Positions 24,030-36,017 of a DNA stretch of 64,000 nt are shown here, in pieces. Made by a program: the position numbers and the translations under genes. Source of the DNA: Homarus americanus (taxonomy: Eukaryota; Arthropoda; Malacostraca; Decapoda; Nephropidae); NCBI RefSeq assembly GCF_018991925.1, contig NW_024736071.1, positions 10,415,958 through 10,479,957 on the forward strand, in the 5' to 3' direction. Numbering within the stretch: the stretch's first letter is position 1; the number at the start of each line of letters is the position of its first letter. Under the pieces are notes generated by a model. That model was given only the letters and a program-made list of their open reading frames with translations. It had not been told where the DNA came from and searched no databases.

Positions 24030-24845
24030 CTTATCAAAATGGCGGGTTAAACAAACAGTGGACGTAAGGAGGTAGAGTTGGGTAACGAGGGAAGGTGTTG
24101 GGACATATGCACCCTACCGTTTGTGACTATGACATCCCAAGTTTGACTCTTAATACCCTATTGTGACAATCCTTTTCTCCTCGTTTTCCTCATTTTCCTT
24201 TCTTCTTTGCTACCTTCCTCCCGTACAGTCATACACCATGCACCTGGTGAACGTAGAAAGCCCGGGTTGCCACAGTTGTATAAGAAACCCGGTTGAAAGT
24301 GGCAGCTGTGACCTGATGAAATATGTCATCTCTGTCTTATACCAAAGATATGTGGACGTGTCTTCTTTTTTTTACCTGTTCACGTGTGTGGGGGAGGGGT
24401 GGGGGGACTTGACGGGACCTCTGATAGGCTTATTCCTCCTCCTGTTGGTGCACCTGCGGCGTCCTGGGAGCCTAGTCTGTGATAGTGTGGGTGAGAACAG
24501 ACTGACACCCACCTTGGTATACAGACGTTCTGATGGTCTGTGGTGATGAGAACACACACACACACACACACACACATGCACGCGCGCGAGCCCAAGCTGT
24601 GGCATTAGCTGTGTTGGGAAGGTCAAGCAGAGACAGACAAGACTCAAAGTGAGACACCTGTTCTGACTATTCATGAGGCTGTTTGGGGAGCGACGAGAGG
24701 GAGTGGGAGGTAGACAGGAGGGAGGGGGAGGGAGACGAAAGGGAGAGAGAGCTGGCTGGTGAAAGAGAAGGAGAGAGAGTGCTGGCAGGTGGACGAGACT
24801 CCCCCGGCCAGGTGTGAGACATTGGCTAGCCAGTTTCCGCATGCC
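24030..24845. other. Largely unique sequence
   Basis: Contains (CA)n at 24551-24576. A strong acceptor-like site (CTACCTTCCTCCCGTACAG, ending 24228) is followed by an open frame, but I found no matching donor, so no exon is called. Confidence 0.4.
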
Positions 24846-24849
24846 AGAC

Positions 24850-25855
24850 CTCCGCCAAGTTGACATCCCCGTCAAGTGGACACCCCCGTCAAGTGGACAC
24901 CCCCGTCAAGTGGACACCCCCGCCAAGTGGACATCCCTGCCAAGTTGACACCCCACCAATTGGACACTTGCCAAATGGACACCCTCGCTAATTGGACACC
25001 TCAGCGAAGTGGTCACCTCCTCCTAGTGAACATCCCCACCAAATGGACACCTCCTTCAAGTGGACACCCTCGCCAAGTGAACACACTCGCTAAGTGAAAA
25101 CACTCGCCAAGTGGACACCCTCGCTAAATGGACATCCCTGCCAAGTGAACACCCCCTTCAAGCGGACACTCCTTCATGTGGACACCCTTACCAAGTGGAC
25201 ACATCCTCCAAGTGGACACATCTTCCAAGTGGACACCCCCGCCAAGTGGGCACCTCCGCTAAGTGGACACCCTCGCCAACTGGATACCCCGCCAAGTGGA
25301 TACCCCCACCAAGTGGACACCCTCGTTAAGTGGACACTCGCTAAGTGAACACCCCTGCCAAGTGGACGCCCTCACCAAGTAGATACCCCCAAGTGGACAC
25401 TTCCTCCAAGTGGGCACCCCAGCCAAGTGGACACCCTCATTAAGTGGACATTCGCCAGATGGACACCCTCACTAAATGGCCATCCCTGCCAGGTGAACAC
25501 CCCCGCCAAGTGGACCCTTCGCGACGTGGACGCTCGCTCAGTGGACACCCCCGCCAATTGAACACTCCCGTCAAGTGGACACCCTCGCTAAGTGGTCACT
25601 CGCTAAGAGGACACATGCTAAATGAAATCCCCTCCAAGTGGACACCCCCTCCAAGTGGACACCTCCTCCAAGTGGACACCTCCTCCAAGTGGACACCTTC
25701 GCTAATTGGGCACCTCCTCCAAGTGGAACCCTTCGCTAATTGGACACCTTCTCCAAGTGGACACCTCCTCCAGGTGGACACCTTCGCTAATTGGACACCT
25801 TCTCCAAGTGGACACCTCCTCCAGGTGGACACCTTCGCTAATTGGACACCTCCTG
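24850..25855 (+). repeat. 17-bp minisatellite, about 58 copies
   Basis: Unit CAAGTGGACACCCCCGC with variants (CTCGCTAAGTGGACA, CTCCTCCAAGTGGACAC). A 60-bp higher-order block with GACACCTTCGCTAATTGG repeats at 25700-25845. Confidence 0.94.
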
Positions 25856-26640
25856 CTGTGCTTGTTTATGCTCCTGACCGAGCTTGGAGGAGTTTATTTA
25901 ATTCTGGGGAGCCAACATGGGGAGATCATTAAGTCCGGGGAGTAGATGGGGAGTCTATTCGGTCTTCGGTTGGCCTGGGTAGCCTAACTGGGGAGATTAC
26001 GGGTTTGGGGAGCCTAACTCGAGATATTGCTGGGCCTGGGAAGGTAAGTGTCTCGTACATCCTGGGGAGTCTACTGTAGTTGGGGAGATTATTGTCTCTG
26101 AAGAACTCACCTGTAGAGGCTGATAACCCCGGGGAGCCAATCAGGAGTGTCTGCTGTATGTGAGCTTGTGTATAAACAATGTAGTGGGGAGAATGATGTT
26201 CGGTAGAGCCAGCTTGGGGAGATTGGTGCGATAAGGGGAGTATAAAGGTGCAACAGGTACATTATGTAGCTTTAATCGGAGTCCACACTAGCCAATGTTC
26301 ACTTAAGCCGAGTCAGAAACCAGGTTAATCGAACCATCTTGATTAGTGGATACTCTTGGTTAAGGGGATAAGCGCTGTCATATCCCTTAGCACCAACCTC
26401 TAGTTAGAATGGGTGATATCGTCTAAAGGGCACAGTTTTTATACGATGTCATTTAAAGGTCACATTGTTCAATCGATTTCGTTTCTGAATAATTTGTGGA
26501 AAAGGTTAATGGGCAGAAATTGTTAAGTTTTAATCGGGTCGTCCTTATTACTGAACACTCTTGAGCTCTTAGATGGACCAATGTGCTTTCCAGATCTCTA
26601 GACAATCTGGTTAATTCCTTCGCACGAGAGATATACCACG
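25856..26640. other. Unique sequence with loose GGGGAG repeats
   Basis: GGGGAGCCTAAC and GGGGAGATTA words recur to about 26235 as a decayed array. No gene recognised. Confidence 0.5.
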
Positions 26641-26667
26641 GGAGCGGAGACCAAGATTTTAAAACAT

Positions 26668-26890
26668 TTTCCTTGTTTTCCTCACGTTCTACAATATTTT
26701 CTTTTGTTTTCCTCACGTTCTACAATATTTCCTTTATTTTCATCACGCTCTACAATATTTCCTTTGTTTTCCTCACGTTCTACAATATTTTCTTTGGTTT
26801 TTCTCACGTTCTACAATATTTCCTTTGTTTTCCTCACGCTCTACAATAATTTCTTGGTTTTCCTCACGTTTTTTTATGCATTTCCTCACG
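26668..26890 (+). repeat. About 30-bp minisatellite, 7 copies
   Basis: Unit TTTTCCTCACGTTCTACAAT plus ATTTCCTTTG. Confidence 0.93.
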
Positions 26891-27034
26891 CTTTAAAAAA
26901 TATGACGATATAATGTCTTTCCTAACTAGAGATGTGAGAACGTATCCAACAACCTCACCTACGCAGTGCCATTTAAGTGGTAAACATGTCGGCGACTTTG
27001 CTTTAAGACTGTAGCAGGAATTGGTGAGGGTTTA

Positions 27035-27225
27035 CCATGATACTCCATAGGCCTACCGTAATATTCCAAAGACCTATCATAAAACTTCATATGCCTATCA
27101 TAATACTTCATAGGCTTACCTTAATACTTCATAGGCATACCATGATGCTCCATAGGCATACCATTATACTCCATAGGCCTATTATGATACTCTATATTCC
27201 TACCACAATACTCCATAGGCCTTTC
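27035..27225 (+). repeat. About 21-bp minisatellite, 8-9 copies
   Basis: Unit CATAGGCCTACCATAATACT, moderately diverged. Confidence 0.88.
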
Positions 27226-27399
27226 AGAAATAATTACTATCTGTATAAGCCTATCATCTTTATATTCTCGTGAGATCACTTGTGTCTAATTATTGATAAC
27301 ACAACCCGAGTAGACGCAAAAACTTGACATTATATCCGGGTCACATTACCATTCGTGTTCAGGATGGCCACTTGGCTGACCCACAACACAGACTAGGAT

Positions 27400-27585
27400 G
27401 AGTGGATAAATGGATGGATGGATAGGTGACCGGATGAGTGAATGAATGTTTGGATGGGTGGATGAAGGGGTGGGTGAAAAGGTAGATGGATAGATGCCTG
27501 GATGAATGGAAGGAGGTTTGAATTACTGATTGGATGGATGGATGGATGGATGAGTGGGTGAATAGATGGACTATGAGTGGATGAA
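27400..27585 (+). repeat. (GGAT)n-like degenerate microsatellite
   Basis: GGATGGATGGAT with many substitutions. Confidence 0.85.
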
Positions 27586-27609
27586 GGGATGATTGTGTGT
27601 TCCTTGTTA

Positions 27610-27611
<2 letters not shown>

Positions 27612-27659
<48 letters not shown>
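27612..27659 (+). repeat. (GA)n microsatellite
   Basis: About 24 GA units. Confidence 0.97.
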
Positions 27660-27660
<1 letters not shown>

Positions 27661-27833
27661 ACGTATCTTAATCCCTCGTTACCACCACCATCTTTCCCCT
27701 CGCTACTATAAATGTTACTACATCCCATGACCATGTAAGTGAGGGGAGCTGAGCCTCGGTCTCCCCTCTTTGTGTACTCTCCCCTCGTGTGTATACGTAG
27801 AGTACTCTTGTGTTACTGTTTTAAACTGGGTCA

Positions 27834-27864
<31 letters not shown>

Positions 27865-28059
27865 GGTAGTAGGGTATCGACCGTGGGTTCCCGTGCTGCT
27901 ACTGCCTCTACCCACGAAACCACCATGACCTACTTCACTCGCCCCACCTGTTTTAAGATGCTCTTCTGTCTTAAAGTGAAGGTGATCAAGATGGCGTAGA
28001 ATTATTGGCTTTTGAGAGATAAAAAGAATATCTGTTTTATTTCGACTTTTACTCTGTGT

Positions 28060-28066
<7 letters not shown>

Positions 28067-28110
<44 letters not shown>
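28067..28110 (+). repeat. (CA)n microsatellite
   Basis: About 22 CA units. Confidence 0.97.
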
Positions 28111-28112
<2 letters not shown>

Positions 28113-28255
28113 ATCAAGAAATTGCTTCCTCACATAATGATGATAATAGAGTACTGTGTGTTGCGTTCGTTATGTGTGTCCGTCCAGTGTGAAGAGGTGA
28201 GGGCGGCAGTGTTAACACGAAATGTTTTGGTATTGAATGTAATAATTATTTTGAG

Positions 28256-28274
28256 TGTGTGTGTGTGTGTGTGT

Positions 28275-28319
<45 letters not shown>
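28256..28319 (+). repeat. (GT)n microsatellite
   Basis: About 32 GT units with one GA interruption; (TTTG) follows. Confidence 0.97.
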
Positions 28320-28321
<2 letters not shown>

Positions 28322-28413
28322 GTTTGTTTGTCTGTTTGTTTATGCTCGGTTGTGGAAAGTTTATTTCTGTTTTCATTATCATAAAATATATCAAAATTAT
28401 TAGCTACTTACTC

Positions 28414-28470
<57 letters not shown>

Positions 28471-28500
28471 GTTATTGTTATTATTATTATTATTATTAGT
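28414..28500 (+). repeat. (ATT)n microsatellite
   Basis: About 28 ATT units with two GTT variants. Confidence 0.97.
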
Positions 28501-28864
28501 GTGTTATAGTTTTTTGTGGGGAGGGGGACCTAAATGATACTCGCATTATAAAACAAACATAAGGTAAAAATTTGTCATTTAATATTACACTACATCCTCT
28601 TAGCTAATATTGCTGATGTGTTGAGTTAGATCAGCGCCCGCCTTTCATGATTTGGCTGAAGTATGTTGCATCATTGCTCGGGAGGGATTTTTTTATTGTC
28701 GAGTTAATTCTTGGTTAACTATATTTTGTTATGTTATGGAACTGTTTTTCTTGTTCTTCTTCTATAGTTGTTATTATCATTCTCCTCCATCTCCCTGTTT
28801 TATCAGTTCCTCTTGCATAGTTGTTGTTATTCCCCAACACCTCTCTTTATCCCTACCAAACAGC

Positions 28865-28913
<49 letters not shown>

Positions 28914-30048
28914 TGTGTGTGTGTCTCTGTCTGTGTTTTAGTGATAATAATGGTGTTGCAAAAAGCTGGAAACCTTTTCTTTTCCTCGCTGGCAGCCTCG
29001 ACCTGCCAGGGTGAAGTGTAATAGTTTATTTTACCGCTCACCATATTTATGTTTTTCGTGTGTTTGGAAAATTATGCAATCTGAATGTGATATTTTATAC
29101 CGAGTACACGATATGCTTTTAGTGTTTGTTTAGAAAGAATTATGCGCGCGCGAACACACACACACACAGTTACAAAACAATTGAACCACAAAGTGTTTGG
29201 TGGAACTACAGTATATTCCTGTGTTTAGAAACCATTGTTATTATAGAATTACATAAATCGATAACGTTATAACAATTTCATAGTTGTAACATTAAACATT
29301 ACAGTTATGCAACATTCAGGGCGTTGTAAATCCTCGTCCCTGATCACAATCCTCTTGGCTTTTTATCCGCGGGAGGTAACAGAGTGTGTGAGGGGAGGCC
29401 ACCACCGCCCCTCGCCTACAGGAAACTATAACAGTCAGAATAGGTCAATCGCTGTGACCCAGTATTGAGCAGCTTGGTGAGACACATTCAGGACTATGAG
29501 GATAAACACTTTGTTCGCAGAAGCTTTACAACCAGAGCCTAGAGCAGATTTTATCCATGCTACTGATAGGCTGGCGAAATGGAGCGCGTTGGGGTAATCT
29601 AAAGCTCTTCATTATTTAAGTTATTTTCCCTATATTCTGTAATTGCAAGAAATATTAACAGTTAAGTGTTGAGTTAGAATGATATCCGAAGCCGGAGATG
29701 TATAAATTAGTATGCGAAACACATGAAGTAAAAAGAGATAAAGTTAAAAACGATCAGCGACATTTGCTATTATTTCGCCACCTCCGGACCAGCCACCAGG
29801 TGCGACTCATCCTATCACCACAAGGCTCCTTTGGTTTGGCCCAGTTAAACTCGTTAGTTATCAGCTTGGCGAGAACAGAGTACAGTACAGTTCAGTATAC
29901 AGTACATCTGGTAACACTTTGGGCAACTAGGGAACATTCTGGTCTGGTATAACTGTGGTATTTATCGTTACATCTGTAAGTTTCTCTTAGTGTTTGAGTT
30001 ATTTCAATTTATATAATGCGTTAGTAAAATAGTTTTCAATAAAACAGC

Positions 30049-30050
<2 letters not shown>
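28501..30050. other. Unique sequence
   Basis: Contains (GT)n at 28866-28923. An A-box-like TGGCGAAATGG lies at about 29572-29582, without a B box. No gene recognised. Confidence 0.5.

Positions 30051-30051
<1 letters not shown>

Positions 30052-30098
<47 letters not shown>
30052..30098 (+). repeat. (GT)n microsatellite
   Basis: About 23 GT units. Confidence 0.97.
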
Positions 30099-30101
<3 letters not shown>

Positions 30102-30351
30102 TGTCAAGATATGATGTGAATTACACGAGAGCGCTTGGGAAGGTCGTGTTTTTCCTAAATAGTTATCAGCAGATATATGGATCACGCACATCTACAGGCT
30201 TAATCATACAACTACCTTTTTTACATCAGGTGGTGTAGCTGTTTAATGTTTATACTTTAATAACTGTGTGTGAAGGTTTCCATCACTGTTACACTGAACT
30301 GTTTTACAGATGACTTCCTTGTTATCTTAACTTGACCAAACATTGCACGAG

Positions 30352-31250
30352 TAGGTTGTGTTAGGGTGTGTTGTGTGAGGTTGTGTTGTGTTAGGGTGTG
30401 TTGTGTGAGGTTGTGTTGTGTTAGGCTGTATTGTGTTAGGGTGTGTTGTGTTAGGCTGTATTGTGTTAGGGTGTGTTGTGTTAGGGTGTGTTGTGTTAGG
30501 CTGTATTGTGTTAGGGTGTGTTGTGTGAGGTTGTGTTGTGTTAGGGTGTGTTGTGTTAGGGTGTGTTGTGTTAGGGTGTGTTGTGTTAGGCTGTATTGTG
30601 TTGGGCTGTGTGTGTTAGGGTGTGTTGTGAGTTGTGTTGTGTTAGGGTGTGTTGTGTTAAAGGTGTGTTGTGTTAGGGTGTGTTGTGTTAGGCTGTATTG
30701 TGTGTTAGGTTGTATTGTGTTAGGTTGTGTTGTGTTAGGGTGTTTTGTGTTAGGGTGTGTTGTGTGAGTTGTGTTGTTAGGGTGTGTTGTGTTAGGTTGT
30801 ATGTTAGGGTGTGTTGTGTGAGGTTGTGTTGTGTGAGGTTGTGTTGTGTGAGGTTGTGTTGTGTTAGTGTGTTGTGTTAGGCTGTTATTGTGTTAAGCTG
30901 TGTGTTAAGGTGTGTTGTGTGAGTTGTGTTGTGTTAGGGTGTGTTGTGTTAGAATTGTGTTGTGTTAGGTGTGTTGTGTTAGGGTGTGTTGTGTTAGGGT
31001 GTGTTGTGTTAGGGTGTGTTGTTGTGTTAGGGTGTGTTGTGTTAGGCTGTTTGTGTTAGGTTGTATTAATTGGTTGTTTTGTGTTAGGGTGTGTTGTGTT
31101 AGGGTGTGTTGTGTGAGGTTGTGTTGTGTTAGGGTGTGTTGTGTTAGGTTATTGTGTTGGGTGTGTTGTGTGAGTTGTGTTTGTGAGGTTGTGTTGTGTG
31201 GTTGTGTTGTGTTAGGGTGTGTTGTGTTAGAGCTGTATTGTGTTAGGTTA
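30352..31250 (+). repeat. 15-bp minisatellite (TTAGGGTGTGTTGTG), about 58 copies
   Basis: The unit starts with TTAGG. Variants GAGGTTGTGTTGTGT and TAGGCTGTATTGTGT are intermixed. Many one- or two-base indels occur after 30600. The array ends about 45 bases before candidate exon 3. Confidence 0.94.
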
Positions 31251-31295
31251 GTGATCCATAGCTGTGTCTGACATCTGGTCTCTCAACATGACCAG

Positions 31296-31415
31296 GTGTA
31301 CATGTTTGGGTTATCTCACAGTGGTGTACACATATGGACACTGGTCGAGCAGATTGACGTTGACACCTTGACAAGTGGAGATGGAGGTGCCAGAGTGATC
31401 CTGTTTAATGTGCCT
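31296..31415 (+). CDS. Candidate third exon, cut off by an assembly gap
   Basis: After CTCTCAACATGACCAG, with a branch-like CTGAC about 24 bases upstream, an open frame starts in phase 0 (VYMFGLSHSGVHIW...). It continues for 40 codons to the N run at 31416 and ends with GGARVILFNVP. The composition is balanced and not repetitive, unlike the 15-bp array that ends about 50 bases upstream. Phase 0 matches the exit phase of the candidate exon at 19797-19837. The true 3' end is hidden in the gap; past it, at 31516, the sequence is purine-rich repeat. A second acceptor (CCATAG at 31255-31260) also opens a frame, so the assignment is uncertain. No protein family is recognised. Confidence 0.3.
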
Positions 31416-31515
31416 NNNNNNNNNNNNNNNNNNNNNNNNNNNNNNNNNNNNNNNNNNNNNNNNNNNNNNNNNNNNNNNNNNNNNNNNNNNNNNNNNNNNN
31501 NNNNNNNNNNNNNNN
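31416..31515. other. Assembly gap (100 N)
   Basis: Exactly 100 N bases, the conventional placeholder for a gap of unknown length. A candidate exon is on its left and a purine-rich tandem array on its right. True distances across it, and the rest of the exon, cannot be read. Confidence 0.99.
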
Positions 31516-31720
31516 GAGAGTAAGCAAGAGAGTTGGTGTGTGGGGGAGGTGAGACAAGAGGGTGGTCTTGGGGGTGAACAAGGAGGTGGTGTGGCAGGGG
31601 AGAAGTGAACAAGGAGGGTGGTGTAGCAGGGAGGTGAACAAGGGGGTGGTGTAGGGAGGTGAGACAAGGGGATGGTGTGGCAGGAGGGGAACAGAGTGGT
31701 GTGGCAGAGGCAGGGTGGAA
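31516..31720 (+). repeat. Minisatellite right of the gap (AACAAGGAGGTGGTGT)
   Basis: About seven irregular units of 25-35 bp. The array probably extends into the gap. Confidence 0.85.
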
Positions 31721-31824
31721 ATAGTCTGGGCACACACGTGGATCTTAAGCACAAATCACACACAGGGTCAGCAGAAGATCATGAATATCTTCTTCAACAA
31801 CCTATTCTTCTTCTTCTTCGAAAT

Positions 31825-32340
31825 AGAAGAGGGAGAGGGTTGGAGTGGGGGAGGGTGCGAGGAAAGGTGGAAAGAGAAGAAAAGGTGGAAAGAGAGAGAG
31901 AGAGAGGGGGGGAAGAGTGGAAAGAGGGAGAAGAAAGGGGGAAGAAAGGTGGAAGAGGGAGAGTGGGGAACAGAGTGAAGAGAGAGAGAGAGAGTTCGTT
32001 GGTGCATATAGTAAAACCTCCTCTCCTTCCTCGTTTCGTTCCATCATAGGAGGAGAGGGCTGAGGGATGGAATAGGGGAGGAGGGAGAGGGGGGAGAGAG
32101 GGAAAAAGAATAGAGAGAATGGGTGGATGGAGAAAGGAGAAGTTAATTATAAGGAGCAGGAGAGGAAAAAAAAAGTGGAGAAAAGAGAATTGAAGGAAGG
32201 AGAGGGGGAGGAGGAGGAGAATCGCATTATGAAGGAGGGAGGAGAAGGTGAAGGAGGAGGAGGAAGGTGGCTGAGTTTAATATACAGGAGAAGGAAGGGA
32301 GGAAGAGGAGGAAGGAAGGGAAATGGAAGAGAGAGAGCAG
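31825..32340 (+). repeat. Purine-rich G/A tract
   Basis: Irregular GAGA/GGAGG sequence of about 500 bp. Its complement is pyrimidine-rich; open frames here are compositional. Confidence 0.88.
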
Positions 32341-32580
32341 CTTCATGCTCGTCTAGGGGTGGAGGTCAGTTAATATTTCTCCATGGTGGTAGATGGTGGT
32401 GGTGTGGTAAGAAGGAGGTAATCGTGGTAGGTGGTGGTAGTGGTAGAAGGAGTTAGTAGTGGTAGATGGTGGTAGCATTGGTAGGTGGTGGGGAGTTAGA
32501 TATCTCTCCCTGGTGGTAGGAGGTGCTGGTAGGGTGTAGTGGTGGTGGTAGGAGGTGGTAGTGGTGGTGGTGAGTTAAAT
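32341..32580 (+). repeat. Degenerate GGTGGTAG repeats
   Basis: GTGGTAGGTGGTGGTAG words, no coding evidence. Confidence 0.75.
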
Positions 32581-32844
32581 ATCTGCAGGCGTCTGGTTGT
32601 GTGCGGAACTTGTTGAGTGTTTCACCTTCCCACACAGTATTAACGTCTCTGTTTATCTCATACACTAACTTCCATTCTTAATTCAGGATTTATATTTCAC
32701 GTAGAATTAACTTGGAGTATTATTTTTTTTCCCGGTCTGGTGTTAATATTTTATGTCGGAAAGGTTAAAAAAAAAATATATATATATATATTCCAGTCAC
32801 ATTTTGGTTCGTATTCATAATTTTTATTATTATTTTTTTGCTCG

Positions 32845-32847
<3 letters not shown>

Positions 32848-32894
<47 letters not shown>
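32848..32894 (+). repeat. (GT)n microsatellite
   Basis: About 23 GT units. Confidence 0.97.
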
Positions 32895-32897
<3 letters not shown>

Positions 32898-33059
32898 GTA
32901 GGATAGTAAATTTACAGGAAGTGGAGTCATGACACAAACTTGTGTAGTGGGGAAAATATTTGTGTAGTGCGGAAAATATTTAAATTTTGGGAAAAAATAG
33001 TGAAGACATTGGATGATATTCAGATTGTGGAAGAAAATAGACAAGCCTAAAAAATTAGT

Positions 33060-34220
33060 CGAGTTTTGTGGGAAGAATAGACACTCGAGAGAAGATTGGA
33101 CAGCTCCTTGGGAAGATTAGGTGACTTGAAAGATAAAAGGCAAGTCGTGGGAAAGATTGGGGTCGTGGGAAGATCAGAGCAAGTGTGGGAAGAATAGCGG
33201 GTCTGGGAAGATCAGGCAAGCCGTGGGAAAGATAACGGGTCGCGGGAAGATCAGGCAAGCCGTGGGAAAGATAAGGGTCGTGGGAAGATCAGGCAAGCCG
33301 TGGGAAGGTAGCGGGTCGCAGGAAGATCAGGCAAGCCGTGAGAAAGATAACGGGGTCGCGGGAAGATCAGGCAAGCCGTGGGAAAGATAACGGGTCGTGG
33401 GAAGATCAGGCAAGCCGTGGGAAAATAACGGGGTCTGGGAAGATCAGGCAAGCCGTGGGAAAGATAACGGGCCGCGGAAGATCAGGCAAGCCGTGGGAAA
33501 GATAACAGGGTCGGGGAAATCAGGCAAGCAGTGGGAAAGGTAGCGGGTCAAGGTCAGAAAGCCGTGGGAAAGATAACGGGGTCGCGGGAAGATCAGGCAA
33601 GCCGTGAAAGATAACGGGGTCGGGGAAGATCAGGGAAGCAGTGGGAAAGATGCAGGGTCGTGGGAAGATCAGGCAAGCCGTGGGAAGATAACGGGTCGTG
33701 GGAAGATCAAGTGACCGTCGGGAAAGATTCAGGGTCCTGGGAAAGATCAGGCAAGCCGTGAGAAAGATAACGAAGGTCGCGGGGAAGATCAGAGAAAGCC
33801 GTGGAAAGATAACGGGGTCGTGGGAAGATCCAGGCAAGCCGTGGGAAAGATAACAGAGTAACTGGAAGATCAGGCAAGCCGTGAGAAAGATAACGGGTCA
33901 CGGGAAGATCAGGCAAGCAGTGGGAAAGATAACGGGTCGTGGGAAGATCAGGCAAGCCGTGGGAAATAACGGGTCGTGGGAAGATCAGGCAAAATAACGG
34001 GAAAGATAACGGAATGATGGGAAGATCAGGCAAGCCGTGGGAAAGATAACGGGTCGTGGGAAGATCAGGCAAGCCGTGGAAAGATAACGGGTCGTGGGAA
34101 GATCAGGCAAGCCGTGGAAAGATAACGGGGTCGGGAAGATCAGGCAAGCAGTGGGAAAGATAACGGGTCGTGGGAAGATCAGGCAAGCCGTGGGAAAGAT
34201 AACGGGGTCGTGGGAAGCTG
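33060..34220 (+). repeat. 39-bp minisatellite, about 29 copies
   Basis: Unit GGGAAAGATAACGGGTCGTG plus GGAAGATCAGGCAAGCCGT. Single-base indels are frequent, and the first five units are more diverged. Confidence 0.95.
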
Positions 34221-34523
34221 CACGGGTCTTGGGCGGATCTTTAACGCTCCTTCGCGCTTCAGTGTTTTTGTTTTGAAATTAGTTTCATATGCGAGAGAAT
34301 GGCATAAATTAACACTGGCCCGTAGTGGTTTATGCTTGTTTGTTTCTTTGTGTGTGTTTATGTGGTTCTTTATGTTTGTTTATGTGGTTGTGTGTGTTTG
34401 TTTCTGTATGTTTGTGTGTGTGTGTGTGTGGTGTACTGTGCCTTTTTTTTTTGCGTGATTGTGTGTTGTTAACTATATGCAATGTTTGTGTGACTGTCGT
34501 GTACTGTCGGTGTGTGTCTGATA

Positions 34524-34527
<4 letters not shown>

Positions 34528-34584
<57 letters not shown>

Positions 34585-34594
34585 ACACACACAC
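34528..34594 (+). repeat. (CA)n microsatellite
   Basis: About 33 units with one TACA interruption. Confidence 0.97.
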
Positions 34595-34679
34595 AATTTA
34601 AAAGCTCATTTATTGTAGGCAAGGCGATAGATTAGCTAATTCGTGTGTCGTGTAGATGGGTATTTATCAAATTTGTAAG

Positions 34680-34940
34680 TCCCCCCTTGCATGATATTGA
34701 CCTCGCCCTCCATCCGTTCTACTTGTCCTCCACCCCACCTCTACCTACCCCTCTCACCCATTTCCCTGCCTCTTCCCCCAACCCCACTCCTCTAACCCAT
34801 AGCACTTCCTCCCACTTTATTCCCTTTCTCCATCTCCTTACCTCCTCCCTCTCACCTCACCCCCCCCCTTTCACCTCCTCCATCCCTTCCTTTCTCCCCC
34901 CTACTTTCCCCCCCCTTTCACCTCTCTCCTCCCCACCTCA
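34680..34940 (+). repeat. C/T-rich low-complexity stretch
   Basis: Irregular CCTCTCACC/CCCCTTTCACC sequence. It is followed by A/G-rich DNA to about 35300 with a recurring GAATGAG/AGTGGAA theme. Confidence 0.8.
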
Positions 34941-35447
34941 AAAAATAGAATGGATAAAATAAACGAAAAAAGTAAAAAAGAGATTGATAGGAAGGAAAAA
35001 ACGAAAATGATCTCAAGAAATGAAAAAAATGAAGTAGAGAAAAGAATGAGGGAGAAAGGGGAAAGACTAGACATACAGTAAGTGAAAGGAAGGAATAAAG
35101 AAAGAAGAAATGTAAATAAAATGGAGTGGAAAGAGTGAAGGAAGAGCAAATGCAGTAAAATGACAACAACAAAGGCAATAATGAAAAGTGGAATAACAGG
35201 AATGAGAATGAGTGAAAAGAGTGAGAGGAGAAAATACAATAAAATAACGTATTCAGCAATAGAGAAAAGTGGAATAAGAGATATATGGATTAGAAGGAGT
35301 GGAAAGAGTGTATAGGAGAATGGTTGTATAATCTGAGTGGCGACACTAAATGAGCTCCATTAAATAGCACTTCATGTCAAAGAAAATGCATGGAATAAAT
35401 TTGTATACGTAAATGTGTATTTCATTGAGTCCTTGTTGTGCTATGAC

Positions 35448-35828
35448 TCTGTGTGGTGTGGTGTGTGTGTGGGGTGTGGGGTGTGTGTGTGTGTGGGGTG
35501 TGTGTGGGTGAGTGTGTGTGTGTGGGGGGTGGTGTGTGTGTGGGGTGTGTGTGGGGTGGTGTGGGTGCGAGGGGTGGTGTGTGTGGGTGTGTGGGGGTGG
35601 TGTGTGTGGGGTGTGGGGGGTGTGGGTGTGAGGGGTGTGTGGGTCTGGGGGGTGTGTGTGTGGGTGTGGGGTGGTGTGTGGGGTGTGGGGGGTGGTGGGT
35701 GTGAGGTGGTGTGGGGGTGGTGGGTGTGGGGTGGTGTGTGTGGGTGTGAGGGGTGGTGTGTGTGGGTCTGGGGGGTGGTGTGTGTGGGTGTGGGGGTGGT
35801 GTGTGTGTGTGTGCGCGTGTGTGTGTGT
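35448..35828 (+). repeat. GGGTGTG low-complexity array
   Basis: GTGTGGGGTGTGTGTGGG-type sequence. Frequent GGG and GGGG runs give G-quadruplex potential. Confidence 0.93.
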
Positions 35829-36017
35829 AATAATAATAAAAATAAGAATAATAATTAACGGTTTATTGAAAAAATTCTGCAGCCCAAAAGCTGAAAATAT
35901 ACATTGGACATAAATGACTTATTACATACATTGGTGGTTTAACAAAAGCCTTCATTAGAGAAAGGTAAAGGAACATACAGTGAACATACAGATTAATGTA
36001 GGTGTTGAACAGCAAAC

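Noticed and set aside
29565..29600. tRNA-like A box (TGGCGAAATGG) near 29572
   Set aside because: No B box within 100 bases and no cloverleaf possible.
30366..31271. Cys/Val-rich repeat protein frames
   Set aside because: Translation of the 15-bp TTAGGGTGTGTTGTG array; frames jump with each indel.
33060..34220. Regular repeats considered as a CRISPR-like array
   Set aside because: The 39-bp units are head-to-tail without unique spacers and lie in an animal genome; it is a minisatellite.
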